From contig VCJN01002251.1 in assembly GCA_006384855.1 (NCBI GenBank), forward strand, positions 62,001 to 126,000: a DNA stretch of 64,000 nt, read 5' to 3'. Under the pieces are notes generated by a model. The model did no database searches. It had not been told where the DNA came from and worked only from the letters and a program-made list of their open reading frames with translations. The translations under genes were made by a program, and so were the position numbers. Shown here in pieces: positions 7,923 to 17,774 of the stretch. The DNA is from Tetraselmis striata. Taxonomy: Eukaryota; Chlorophyta; Chlorodendrophyceae; Chlorodendrales; Chlorodendraceae. Position 1 is the first letter of the stretch; the number at the start of each line of letters is the position of its first letter.

Positions 7923-10900
7923 AATTGAAATTGAAATTGAAATTAGTTACAACGTCTAGTTTGCTGCATCCGCTCGCTCTGACTGAGTTGCTCTCAGGAC
8001 CTGCTATCCCTAAGCACAGTGGGGAACACGAAGTGTTATCACAGTTCAAGCTACCGGCCATCCTCCAATGTTTCCTAGCCCCTCCTCCTTCCAGTGGGCT
8101 ATAGCTAAGACAGCAGCGCCCCCCTGCTGTCCCTACCTAAGTCAGGCCTATCCCATCCAGAGCTCAGCAGGCATGCTTAGGCAGCCGAAGTTAGCGTCCC
8201 GCCTACAGCTACCAAGGTGTGATAGGGGAAGGGGGCTGACCGGAAAAGCTATGTGGTGCTCAGTATTTATCCACCGCTGAGCCGGCTAGTATGATTGGTG
8301 GGGGCTGCGATTCCCTCCAGCATGGAATTGGGTGGGTGTTGCTTGTGGTGGTGGTGGGAATCATACTGTGTGCTCGGGGTGTGTGGTGAGTTCCGGGTGT
8401 GTCTTGGTGTGTGAGCTGCATCGGGCACAGGGTTAGTGGTGGGCGGTGTTCTTGAGTCAGCTGGCTTTGTTGTTGCTGCATTGGCTCGCTCAACATCTTA
8501 CTGGTGTGAGCTGCTGGACGGTTGGTCTGCATCATCGTCTGTTTCCCACTCGTTGTCTGAGCCGCGTGTGCCATAGAGGCGTGGCTTGCTCCTGCTGCGG
8601 TTGCGGGTGGCGCCGTCGTAAGCGGCTGCGGCCCCTGGGCTGCTTCTTCTTAAGTTTAGCTGCAGTGGCTGTCTTGCCCTTGCCTGCTGGGGTGGGTTGG
8701 CTGGGGTGGCGCTCCAGCTGGATGGAGAGGCGTTGTGGGTTGAGCAGTTGGTGTGTCTCCGCTGCGTGGCTGGCTGCTATTGCGGGTTGGCTGGCTGGGG
8801 AGGACTGTGCGAGCAGCTCCTTGGTTGCGGTGGGGAGGTGTTGAAGTTCAGGCAGTCTTTCTGTGGTGCCGCTTGGTGTGCCCTCTCTGAACATGCGGGG
8901 TGTTGTTGAGCGCTGGGGGGAATCAAGGCATATGACAGCCGCGACTGGTGTCTCCGCTGCCTCACCCTGGGTGGTGTCCACCTCCATGGCGCTGTCCATC
9001 TCCTCGTAGTTGAGGTCAAGCTCCTCCTCGTCGTCTGCATATGCTCCAGTCGTGGCAGTGGCCGCTGGGGCTGTGGCAGTAGGCGCAGGGGCTGGGGGGG
9101 GCTGCTCCGGGGGCTCGCTCCGTTGCAGCTCCTCGCTGATCGATGGCTGCCACTGCGTCCGCAACCGCTCCGCGCCTCGGTGGGACGAGCTCGAACCCTG
9201 GAGGGGGGGGGGGGGGGGGGGGAGCGTCGCGGACCAAGGGTGCGGTCTGGGCTGCTGGGGTCGCTGGAAGAGGTAGTGCGATTGGGCTTGCCGGTGGCGG
9301 GGCTGGTGATGTGTCGGCAGGGCGCCTCTCGGCAGGTGCCGGAGCTAGCGCGGCCTTGATCTTCCCGCACGCTGTCGACACTGTCTTGCGCCACTGCTCA
9401 GTTCTGTCGGTGCTGCGGGTGCCACCAATGATGTTGTGCGGTGGTCGTGGGCGGTCAGCTGCAGGGTGAGGGTGTAGATTGGGCGTCTCGTAGGGCGAGG
9501 GACGCTGGGGCGGTCTTCCGGGCCTTCTTACGCATGCCTATCGCAACGCGTCGGATCTGGTTGTGGCCAGTGTTGCCACCCAGTTCTCCCGCCTCGCGGA
9601 TCGTCTGGCTGAAGGGGTGGATGAGCAGCTCCGAGGGGTCGAACTCGGACTCCGTGAGGTAGATGACGATGGTGCGGAGGCGAATCGCCTGCAGTAGTGC
9701 GACAGGTGAGGTGAGGGCCACTGCCATGCGCAGGGTGTCCGCGAACTCCTCGTCTTCTTTGCCGAGGGAGATGGCGCAGAGGTTGTCGTCCCCCACGCGC
9801 AGCAGTGTCGGCTCGGTGTGGTGGTGGTGCATCTCGACGCTAGCTGCTGTCATGGTGTTTGTCAGCCATTGTGCGTGGTGCAGCTCCGGGGGTGTGTTGG
9901 TGCGCCGGCTGATGGTGGCTGCGATGGCCTCCGCTAGCTGCTCCACCGTCGGCAGCTCCAGGTTGGCCAGTGGGCCGGTGCAGATCGCCTTGGCCGTCAA
10001 CGCGCATCGGAAGAACTGTTTTAACATCGGAAGAACGTTTGGACAGCGCCGGGGGCAGTACTCATGGGAGCGGGGTGGTGGGCTGGTCCTCGCGGTCCTC
10101 GCTGCGTTCGACTGTGACTTGGATCACTGCTCGGCCCTACGACTGGTCGCCAAACGGCAGCGCCAGTACCGCGTCGCGGCACACATCCTGTAGTAGACGC
10201 GCCGCTTCGGGATCGAGGAGCTCGAGGCGAACCGAGTCTGCCGAGCGGCGGGCTTTTCACATCTCTCGGACTTCCAGGAGGGCCAGTAGTGTGGGGGTCG
10301 GGGGGCAGTTGACGGCGTCGTCTGTCTCTGTGTCGGCCTCGTACTCGGCCCAGGCTCTCACTCCGGCGAGTGCCAGGACGTCCGCCGGTGTCGCCGCCGG
10401 TTGATCTGCCGCCGCTTCGCATGGCTGGGGTTGGTCGTATGATGGGAGAAGGCCCTCCGCCAGGCGCAGCCACATGTCGGCCTCCGTGAGGTCTCTGAAC
10501 GAAGGGGGGCGAAGCCACACCTGGTGTACCGGGCGTTCGACGTCGTCGAGGTGTGGTGCTCCGAGCAGGCGGGTGGAGCAGCGGCGGCCCTGGCGGTCGA
10601 GGATCGCTGTGCCTTCTCCTGTCCATTGGGTCTGTAGAACGCTCTCGGCTGTGTCTCTGCGGGCCAGTCGCAGGATGACTGACCCTGTGGTGGTGGGGAG
10701 CCTAGTGCCAGTCAGTCCCGGGGTGTCGGCGGCGGCTGGCTTGGGGGGGCGGCGGGTCACCACCTTGACGTCTGCTGGTAGGATTTGAACGCCGATTTTG
10801 GGGCTGAGGGTGCGGATCAGGTTCGTCACAGTCCGGCTGCGCGACTCCTCGTCCATGGCTTGGTGCTGAGCCACCAGATCGCCGAACAGTAGGGCCACAT

Positions 10901-11342
10901 GGGTGGCATCGTCCGTGCCGGCGCGGAGGCCGGTCATAAGTAGGTGGGATGGGCGTTGCAGCACGCGTATGTGGCGGCGGGTTGCTGGTGGGAGTTGGGT
11001 GCCTGCGAAATTTTTTGCAGTTGCGACCGTGCGGATCGTTGGCTGTTGCACTTTGCCGCCTCGGAGTGCGGCCAGAAAGGTGCCGACCCCGGCGTCCTGT
11101 TGCTTCTCAGGGCTGTTTGTATCCATGCTGGTTGTTGTGGTGTCCTCCTGGAAGGCCTGCTCTTCACGCCCTGTGGGCGCAGGCCGTCAGTTGGCCTGGT
11201 GGTGGGTCGTCCGGTCGTCGGACGATCCGCCGTTTCACAGGAGGATCGCGCTACCAGTTTCAGTAGCCGCGCCCGCTCGCCCGGATTTAGTACATACGCA
11301 GTACTTCGCCCGGTGTTAAGGGCCGGCTGGAAAGTGCGAAGT
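7923..11342 (-). mobile_element. Full-length ORF1-only non-LTR retroelement
   Basis: A 3,420-bp insertion flanked by a 13-bp target-site duplication (7910-7922 and 11343-11355). Read on the minus strand it has a 5' leader of about 216 nt, a long degraded ORF (11126 to 8532), a 3' UTR of about 600 nt and a terminal (TTTCAA)n tail, the usual signature of target-primed reverse transcription. No reverse transcriptase or endonuclease segment was found. It therefore resembles non-autonomous ORF1-only LINE derivatives such as HAL1. A 5'-truncated relative of its 3' end lies at 51816-51988 in the same orientation. Confidence 0.75.
8532..11126 (-). pseudogene. Degraded ORF1 of the non-LTR element
   Basis: The reading starts MDTNSPEKQQDAG at 11126 and runs to 10257. 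In the same frame it continues past stops near 10257 and 10137 (ARRSADSVRLELLDPEAARL, then GRAVIQVTVERSEDREDQ). A short imperfect duplication at 10010-10036 shifts the frame to 10027-9455. Two more shifts, one at the poly-G run 9198-9222, lead to the final segment 9164-8532, which ends in a basic KKKQPRGRSRLRRR tail. Together the pieces suggest an ancestral protein of about 860 aa. No RRM, zinc knuckle or RT motif was recognised. The assignment as ORF1 rests on position inside a TSD-flanked, tailed element. Confidence 0.55.
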
Positions 11343-11355
11343 TGACATTTATTTA
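11343..11355. repeat. Target-site duplication, right copy (13 bp)
   Basis: Exact partner of 7910-7922, at the 5' end of the ORF1-only element. Confidence 0.85.
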
Positions 11356-12852
11356 CATTATCGGGCGATCCGTAGTGAACGCATCTACTCTGAAAATAAT
11401 CCCATATGTATGCACATATGAAGACACAATGACAAAGTGACTCATCCGTACATGGCGCCATAACGAACGGTCAGAACTCGCGGCTCGTGTTTTGATGCCG
11501 GGCTTCGCCATAGAAGTGGTCGACGATTTAGCATGCTTGTCCTAGTGTGGCTAGTGTTTACTTACTGGGGCATGTGTCCACATGGGTCTTCACAGATACA
11601 TATATGTCGTGCGGGGCACATACAAATATGGCAGTGAGTATGTATATACACCTCGTAAGGTATTATTGTATATACACGAATTTGGGCCGTAGGCTGCAGC
11701 ATGCTACTTGGCACGTCGAGCAGATGCCGGGCTTTGGTACACTCATCGACAAAACCTGAAAGCACCCCGATTCCATGCTTACACGGCCGCAAGCCATAAT
11801 GAAAGCGCAATCCAGCTCTGCTCGACGTCCACAAAAGAATCCACTAGGCGGACAGAAAATAAATGACATGTATGCAGGATCGCCCCCACTACGGCATGAA
11901 GAGTAGCAAACCAAGGGAAGGGGCGGTGCATACATGTGCAGCGGCAAATACATTCGCTTTCTTATCAAGTAAGCATTAATCCGCCTCATATTTACCCCCT
12001 TAGCGAAATCATGATGGTAGTCATTGCTTTTGGCTACTTAATTCTCCAAGCATTACAGATACCAATGACACCATCATCGCACAGTCACACGCCGTTGGTA
12101 TTTCCGACTCGTCCAAATCACACACATCCATGAAGGCTTGGAAGGCTATGCAAGGATCACGGGGCGCATGACACCGATGAGGTGCACGCGAGGCGCACAA
12201 TAGTCAAACAGTGGCCGGCCGCAACAGTCTACCAGTCTACCGCAGCCCCCACCACAGCTTGGACTTCTCGCAAGACTGCATATGCAGCCATGGATTTCGC
12301 GAACCTCGACCGTCGCTGTCAGCGCTTGTATTGCATATCGGTGGCGCCCGCCACCAGGCAACGGCCGATCAGTAGCGGACGATCAAGAGTGCGACAAGCC
12401 TTGCGGTACTGCCCGCACCTTCACGCGGTGGGTGCCGGTAACTCTTAGGATCTGTAGTTCCTTACCCGTCTAGGTGCGGTAAGGGGTTGAGCGGGGTGGC
12501 CGGTTGTCGCAGATCCTCGGATCTTGCGACGACAGGGGACCTTGTGGCGGGGAGGATTTCAAAGAAAACTATAGGAGTGGCGTCGCATCTTTGCATTCCC
12601 GCGTGGAGCGTTGGCACCATCTCAATGATGGGCGACCCATATCTGAACGACGCGAACATGGGCCTATATTGGAACCTCTTAGACACCTACATGACTTTAG
12701 CTCAGACCAGCTCTGCCGGTCTTGCCCACACTCCAGGGGATGAGTATTGGTCAGTGTTGAAATGCTTAATCTCGGGCCCCCGCCTCACCGCGGCCCGGTA
12801 CATGTGCTTTATTATGCATTACTGACCACGGTCGTTCACGCTACTATGGTGT
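11356..12852. other. Spacer without recognisable gene
   Basis: About 1.5 kb of mixed composition between two transposons. No domain or splice-consistent gene was seen. A small inverted repeat (CCTTACC...GGTAAGG) occurs near 12461-12484. Confidence 0.5.
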
Positions 12853-12860
12853 GTTGCTAC
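12853..12860. repeat. hAT target-site duplication, left
   Basis: GTTGCTAC, repeated at 14495-14502. It fits the hAT consensus nTnnnnAn. Confidence 0.9.
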
Positions 12861-12892
12861 CAGTGTTGGGCTGCAGCTCACTTTCCAATACT

Positions 12893-12985
12893 GCAGGCTG
12901 CATTGCACTATCGCAGGCTGCAGACAGTGCATGCTGCAGTCAACAGGCTGCAGTGCTGCAGGCTGCAGTGCAGCATGCAGTGAAG
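12893..12985. repeat. Subterminal GCAGGCTGCAG cluster, left
   Basis: At least four copies of a GCAGGCTGCAG-type motif near the left end of the hAT element. hAT transposases commonly bind subterminal repeats of this kind. The binding role is inferred. Confidence 0.7.
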
Positions 12986-13222
12986 CTGTAGTAGCACTGA
13001 AACTGCTGATGATTATAGGGAAGGGCATGATAGTGAAGGGCAAAGGGGCAGCCCAAGCGGATGCAGAGGGGCAGCAATCGTGGTGGAAGATGTAATATAT
13101 CATTAAATTGCCTACAGAGGGGAAAAGCCTATTGTGTGTACATTTGTGTGTGTCCAACGATAATGTCCCAACGCATGCATAGTGAAACACGCGCAAAAAA
13201 GCTTGATGGCATAAAAACCCCT

Positions 13223-13797
13223 CTAATTCCCCGCCTCCTCATCCGATGGCTCGGCTCCATACTGCTCTCGCATGGACTCCACCGCTTCCCATTGAATGCG
13301 GCTGGCCTCCCCCTCGCCCTCGCCCTCAAGGACATGGTTGGCCAGCCAATCCTCCTCCGCATGGCTTGAGTAGATCCGCCGCCACAACGTTGACATCAGC
13401 TTCCCCGTAGTACGACGCCAGTAGCTCCCTGACCTTGGCATCCAAGTCCATGTTCCTTTGAAAGAAGACGCAGGCACCCATGTTATCCAGGTTCATTCTA
13501 TTTCTCAAGTGCATGGTGATAAGACCAGCAAGAGAGAACAATCGCTCGCACTCAATCTGTGAGCCCGGCACACATAAAGCAGTCCTAGCTAATTCGAAGA
13601 TGAAGGGAAAGGAAGAAGGGGCATACGTTGGCGAACCTGGTTTTCACCGGGGTGATGAACGTTAGCGCTGCCTTGCCAAAGCGGGCATACACATCGGCGC
13701 ACAGTGTCTTTTTGACTTTGACTGTTGACACAACCTTGGGTGGTCTTGTTGACTCTGATGGTATGCGGGTAGGGAGCATGCGGCAGTCAGCAAACAT
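13223..13797 (-). pseudogene. hAT transposase C-terminal relic
   Basis: The segment 13571-13326 reads ECERLFSLAGL followed by a conserved RNRM and a hydrophobic VFFQRN stretch, the hAT family dimerisation domain. A frameshift near 13370 moves the reading to the frame ending at 13223 (EDWLANHVLEGEGEGEASR...). An upstream fragment (13797-13585) contains TPVKTRFANV, which could be the segment before the dimer domain. The DDE catalytic core is absent. The gene cannot make an active transposase. The element could still be moved in trans if its ends are bound by a relative. Confidence 0.75.
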
Positions 13798-14246
13798 CAG
13801 CCAGCAGTAAAGGGGGGCGTAATGTCAGCCGGTGTGGTGTGTCTGTGGGGGAGGGAGGGTACCACGTAGGTTTTGGTTTAGATCAGGAGCACAGCTGCGT
13901 TGCAGTGCTAGCCGCGGCGGCGGCGGTGCTCTCCTCCGCCATCGCCTCGTCCGCCATCGCCAATGCGCCCTGCTTCGCGGCAGACTGGTCTCCCTCCAAA
14001 TAATTGACGAAGAGTGACGAGGGAGGATGACAGGTAGTGGTGCCCGGGTGAGCGTGAAGTGAGGATATGTTCGGCTGGTGTGTATGGTCTACTGGTCTAT
14101 GCCCCGATGCGGCGACGTGGGATGGTACGGGCGAGTACAGTGCTATCCGCGGCGCTCCGACCGCCGGAACCGTCGCCATACGGCTTATTATCATTAGCGG
14201 GCGCCATCCAAACGTTATCTAGTGGGTTTTGGGGCACTTTTTGGGG

Positions 14247-14290
14247 CACTCATCCATCCCGCCTTATGCGGGATGCGGGCCGCTTTTAGG
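14247..14290 (+). repeat. Shared stem-loop box, copy 1
   Basis: Contains the hairpin CATCCCGC-CTTA-TGCGGGATG followed by GCGGGCCGCTTTTAGG. An approximately 90% identical 44-bp copy lies inverted at 45616-45660. Here it sits inside the hAT element. Confidence 0.7.
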
Positions 14291-14382
14291 CGGCTTGCTG
14301 TGTTTATTTTCTACTCCTGGGGAACTTCCCTTTTTGTAATTCACACCAGTACCAGTCCCTTTTCGGGAAATACTGCAGGCTG

Positions 14383-14480
14383 CAGTAGTGCATTAGCTCA
14401 ACTGCAGGCTGCAGTATCTATTGCACTGAGGTTGCAGACTATCTATTGCAGTTTCTGCAGCCTGCAATGCAATATATACT
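14383..14480. repeat. Subterminal GCAGGCTGCAG cluster, right
   Basis: Repeated CTGCAGGCTGCAG / CTGCAGCCTGCA boxes near the right end of the hAT element, matching the left cluster in inverted arrangement. Confidence 0.7.
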
Positions 14481-14494
14481 GCAGCCCAACCCTG

Positions 14495-14502
14495 GTTGCT
14501 AC
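14495..14502. repeat. hAT target-site duplication, right
   Basis: GTTGCTAC, exact copy of 12853-12860. Confidence 0.9.
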
Positions 14503-16155
14503 ACTAGTTACTGCGTCACGAACTCGCACGGGGGAACAAGCCCGCGTGCTGCTTCTGCCACTCAAGCAGACAAGGTATAGTGCACTGCTCGCCCGCTGCA
14601 CTAAAATGATGACTCGCACGTGCACGCGCGCCAAGCGCCAAGCTGCGTCCTCATGGTGTGTCTTGTTTAATTGTTCTCATATACACAGCCACTACTTCAT
14701 ATGTGATTACATGTACTAGCGCAACATTCAAGAAATAGCTACTTATTATATGCATCATATGCGACTATAGTGTTAGTCATGCGGCCCGTACCAACGGCAA
14801 TACATTCCTTGGTCTTCTGAAGTAGGCAGGTGGTCCCCCATAGGGGTCCTTGTTTAATTTTTCTAATCCCACTTACGCGGGTCCCATCTCGGTAGAATAC
14901 TCTTCGGCTCCCGCCTTCGCGGACTGAGGCTGGGGGACCCCACGGAGAGCGTACCCCCCCCCCCCCCCCCCCCCCCCCAGCCCCCCAGCCCCCGCCCCCC
15001 AATTAATATTGCTTATTGCTGCTGTCCACTTTGCCAGTAAATGCGTACTTCTCCACATAATCCCGCGGCCAAACGAAGAGACCGTACACCTCGCCATAGA
15101 GTGCGCAGCCGCCCAAAGCAGCAGTTGTTTACTTATTTCGCCACGAAGATCTACCCGGTACACCTCGCCACAAATTTCAGCAAGGGTTTGGCTGTAGGTC
15201 TCCTCGTGTCCTGCCTAGAGATGTGACTAGGTCCTGAAACCCTATCCTTTCAGGTGCCCTATCCGGGGTTGTTGCCAGGGTGTGAAACCCTATATGAAAC
15301 CCTATCTGACCAAGTAGGTGATGACTATCTTGGTCGTCGTGTGCCGGGGAGGATATATATGGAAGACGCTACGGCGCGGAGTCCCGGTGGCGCATGCCGG
15401 CGCCGCGGGCAGTAGCCCTGTACGGGGTGCTGTTACATTCATGTACGACCCCGGCCCAACCTCAGTCTCTCCGAAGTCCGCCTACGTGTGGGGAGGCGAG
15501 CAGTATGACTCGGACGGGGGTAGCTTGCTCGCAGGGACTGTCATCCAAAATCGCGTAGTCATGCTTCGGTGCGATTCGCACGGTACGTGGGGCGCTACAA
15601 AACGCGGCACAGCCTCGCACGGTGGCGGCTGTAATAAATCCAACCGTGCAAGGGGCCAAGGAAACCACCCTCGTGCGGCGACTTCGGCCAGAAGCGCCGG
15701 AAGATGGCTGCAGCCCGTCGTGCGAACATGCCCGGTATGCCGCCGGAGATCGGAGAGCATACTGCCGGCGGTGCATGGAGGTGTTTTTCCCGCCTTCAGC
15801 TCGACGCGTCCCAGGACACCACTGGCAGCAGCTCAAAGCGGGGGCTGATCTCAGCAACGAGACGGCCAAGCGGCCTAGCCATTTGGCCGCCGCCGGTGGA
15901 GCGCAACGCTGGAGCAGGTTGCGAGATCTGGGGGCATAAGAACGGCGGGAACACGCATATACGGGCGCTCATGTGGTTGTGTGTGTCTACTGACGAGCGT
16001 CGTGTACACTGGTGTCGGTGGTGCGTGCAGGCTGACGCCCGTGTACGCGTGTGATCACACCCCCGTACGAATGCAAGGAGGTAGCTTTTGATAGCCGCGC
16101 TCTATCAAAAGCGCGGAGGATCCGTGGATGACACACCGCGAGAGTGTATCGTATA
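14503..16155. other. Spacer with poly-C run and CCCTAT-type repeats
   Basis: No gene supported. It contains a 25-nt poly-C run (14954-14978), four scattered GAAACCCTAT boxes (15234-15310) and a dispersed repeat (15435-15600) shared with 52740-52945. Confidence 0.5.
15435..15600 (+). repeat. Dispersed repeat, copy 1 (partner 52740-52945)
   Basis: The stretch beginning GTACGACCCCGGCC and including CGGACGGGGGTAGC(T)TGCTCGCA aligns, with substitutions, to the minus strand of 52945-52740. Both contain a GTGGGGAGG...CTCGGACGG core. It could be the terminus of an unidentified transposon. Confidence 0.6.
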
Positions 16156-17244
16156 TGTTAAGACCCCGGTAGGAACATGACTTGTTTGCAAACAAGTCAA
16201 CTTGTTTGCAAACAAGTCATCAATGCGTCCTGTGTGCAAACAAGTCATACATCATTAAATTTGTTTTTTTTGCAAACAACCATTGTCTTAGTGACTTTTG
16301 TGCAAACACAATGCTGTAAAAGTGACTTATGTGCGAACAAGTCATTGTCAGTGTATCATTGCCCTGTGTGCACACAGACCATCCACACCATTTGATCAAT
16401 TTGCAAACAGGTCAAAGTTTGATTTGTTCGAACACGGGCCCATGCAAACATGACCTGATTGCGCACATGGCATATAAAATGTCCCATGTAGCAGCTTTGC
16501 GGGATCGATTTGAAAAGATCAAAATTTTCCGGCGGAGTGCGCCTCCCGCAGCGGCGGCGGCGACAGTGCATTATTTGATCCAGCAACTCCTGCGCTCAAC
16601 TCACATACATCGCTGCAACCCCCGGATCCTCCTATCGTCCACACAGCCCGTGCCCAAACCAACATCAGCAATGGCCGCCACCTGTAACTCTGCAATCGAT
16701 CACACCGCGGCAGAAGCAGATCGCGCAGCCAAACCGCGCCCGGCCTACCGCCCAGAAGCCCGCATCGGCGGCCGGCAGGCCGCCCGCCGCCGCAGGCCGT
16801 TAAGCGGGCAGGCCACGGTGGTAAGTAAAACACGTGGTAACAGCTCAAAATTTGATGGATTTCAAAATTTACGGAACAAATCACATGTTCTCACATTTGC
16901 CACCATTACTGATGGCCACTATGCAAACAGGGCACTCTACTTGACCTATGTAGAGTACCTCGCCTACAAACGGCATATTCGCACTTGGGATCGGTCCAGT
17001 GTGCGCTCAGGTAGCCAATGTAAGAACAACGCGACGAGACCATGGCCACAATGGCCGGTTTGCACACAGGGCATCATAACTGACCTAAGCGTACACAGGG
17101 CATTTTGACCATGTCCTATGTGAAAACAGAACAGTCAAAATGGCTGGGTTGCCACTTTGGTCAAAATTTATGACCTGTGTGCACACAGGGCATTAATTTC
17201 TGAATTGTTTGCGAACAAGTAATGTTCCTGCCTGGGTCGTAACA
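16156..17244. mobile_element. TIR element with TGCAAACA arrays
   Basis: The left end TGTTAAGACCCCGGTAGGAA and the inverted right end (TGTTACGACCCAGGCAGGAA) form a terminal inverted repeat of about 40 bp that continues into ACTTGTTYGCAAACAA. Both ends are bordered by TA (16154-16155 and 17245-17246), consistent with a TA target duplication. Both arms are packed with TGCAAACA / TGTGCACACAGG variants, starting with two copies of an 18-bp perfect palindrome at 16180-16197 and 16200-16217. The 259-codon frame in the middle (16329-17108) shows no domain and crosses the repeats, so it is not called. The element is probably a non-autonomous transposon of a Tc1/mariner-like or unassigned group. Confidence 0.7.
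16180..16217. repeat. Tandem 18-bp palindromes (ACTTGTTTGCAAACAAGT)
   Basis: Two copies of a perfectly self-complementary 18-mer at exact 20-bp spacing. A third degenerate copy (TTGTTTGCGAACAAGT) is at the other end, 17207-17222. Confidence 0.9.
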
Positions 17245-17246
17245 TA

Positions 17247-17248
<2 letters not shown>

Positions 17249-17296
<48 letters not shown>
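17249..17296. repeat. (TA)n microsatellite
   Basis: About 24 TA units directly beside the right TA flank of the TIR element. Confidence 0.95.
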
Positions 17297-17300
<4 letters not shown>

Positions 17301-17774
17301 ACCTCCTTACAACGAATACTCAACATGCACTCGTACCATCGATCGTGATGAGTACCGGTGTACTGCAACACAGGAGACGGGTACTACACCCGTGGAAATG
17401 TGGACTTGGCCTTCAGAGGACTACATGCTACGGGCAATGACCCAAACGGGAGCAGCCGAACCTATGCGGGTCCATGTAGTCGAGCCGTAAGACAGCTGGC
17501 CCGGTGCGCCGAGGAACACAGCTGTGAGAAGAAACGTCAAACTGCATATCAATGCGTTGGTGCATGTGCAGCGGCGCATGGGCTGCCGCGCTGTCACTCA
17601 ATATCCACCATGAAACTCTGCACGCGACGCCGGCAAGGGGGGAAGCCAGGGGGGTCAAGGCTTCCGCGCGCCAACGCACAACTATTCCATGCAACGGTCT
17701 GCATGCTGTGCCTGCAGCCGCACACAGCAGCCAGCCCCGCGCCACAGGGCTCTTGCGGCTTGCCGCCTTGCGCT
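17297..17774. other. RFC1 3' flank
   Basis: 478 bp downstream of the RFC1 stop on the minus strand. No gene was recognised. A TGTAA on the minus strand occurs only near 17302, rather far from the stop. Confidence 0.5.

Larger units (their letters stand above)
12861..14494 (-). mobile_element. hAT DNA transposon, internally deleted
   Basis: The 1,634-bp element starts CAGTGTTGGGCTGCAG and ends with the reverse complement of CAGGGTTGGGCTGCAG, short hAT-type terminal inverted repeats. It is flanked by the 8-bp duplication GTTGCTAC. Both subterminal regions carry repeated GCAGGCTGCAG boxes. On the minus strand it keeps the C-terminal dimerisation part of a hAT transposase. At 1.6 kb it is too short for a full transposase gene, so it is a deleted derivative. 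Confidence 0.9.

Noticed and set aside
16329-17108. 259-codon frame inside the TIR element
   Set aside because: It starts within the TGCAAACA repeat array, has no domain, and its ends coincide with repeats.
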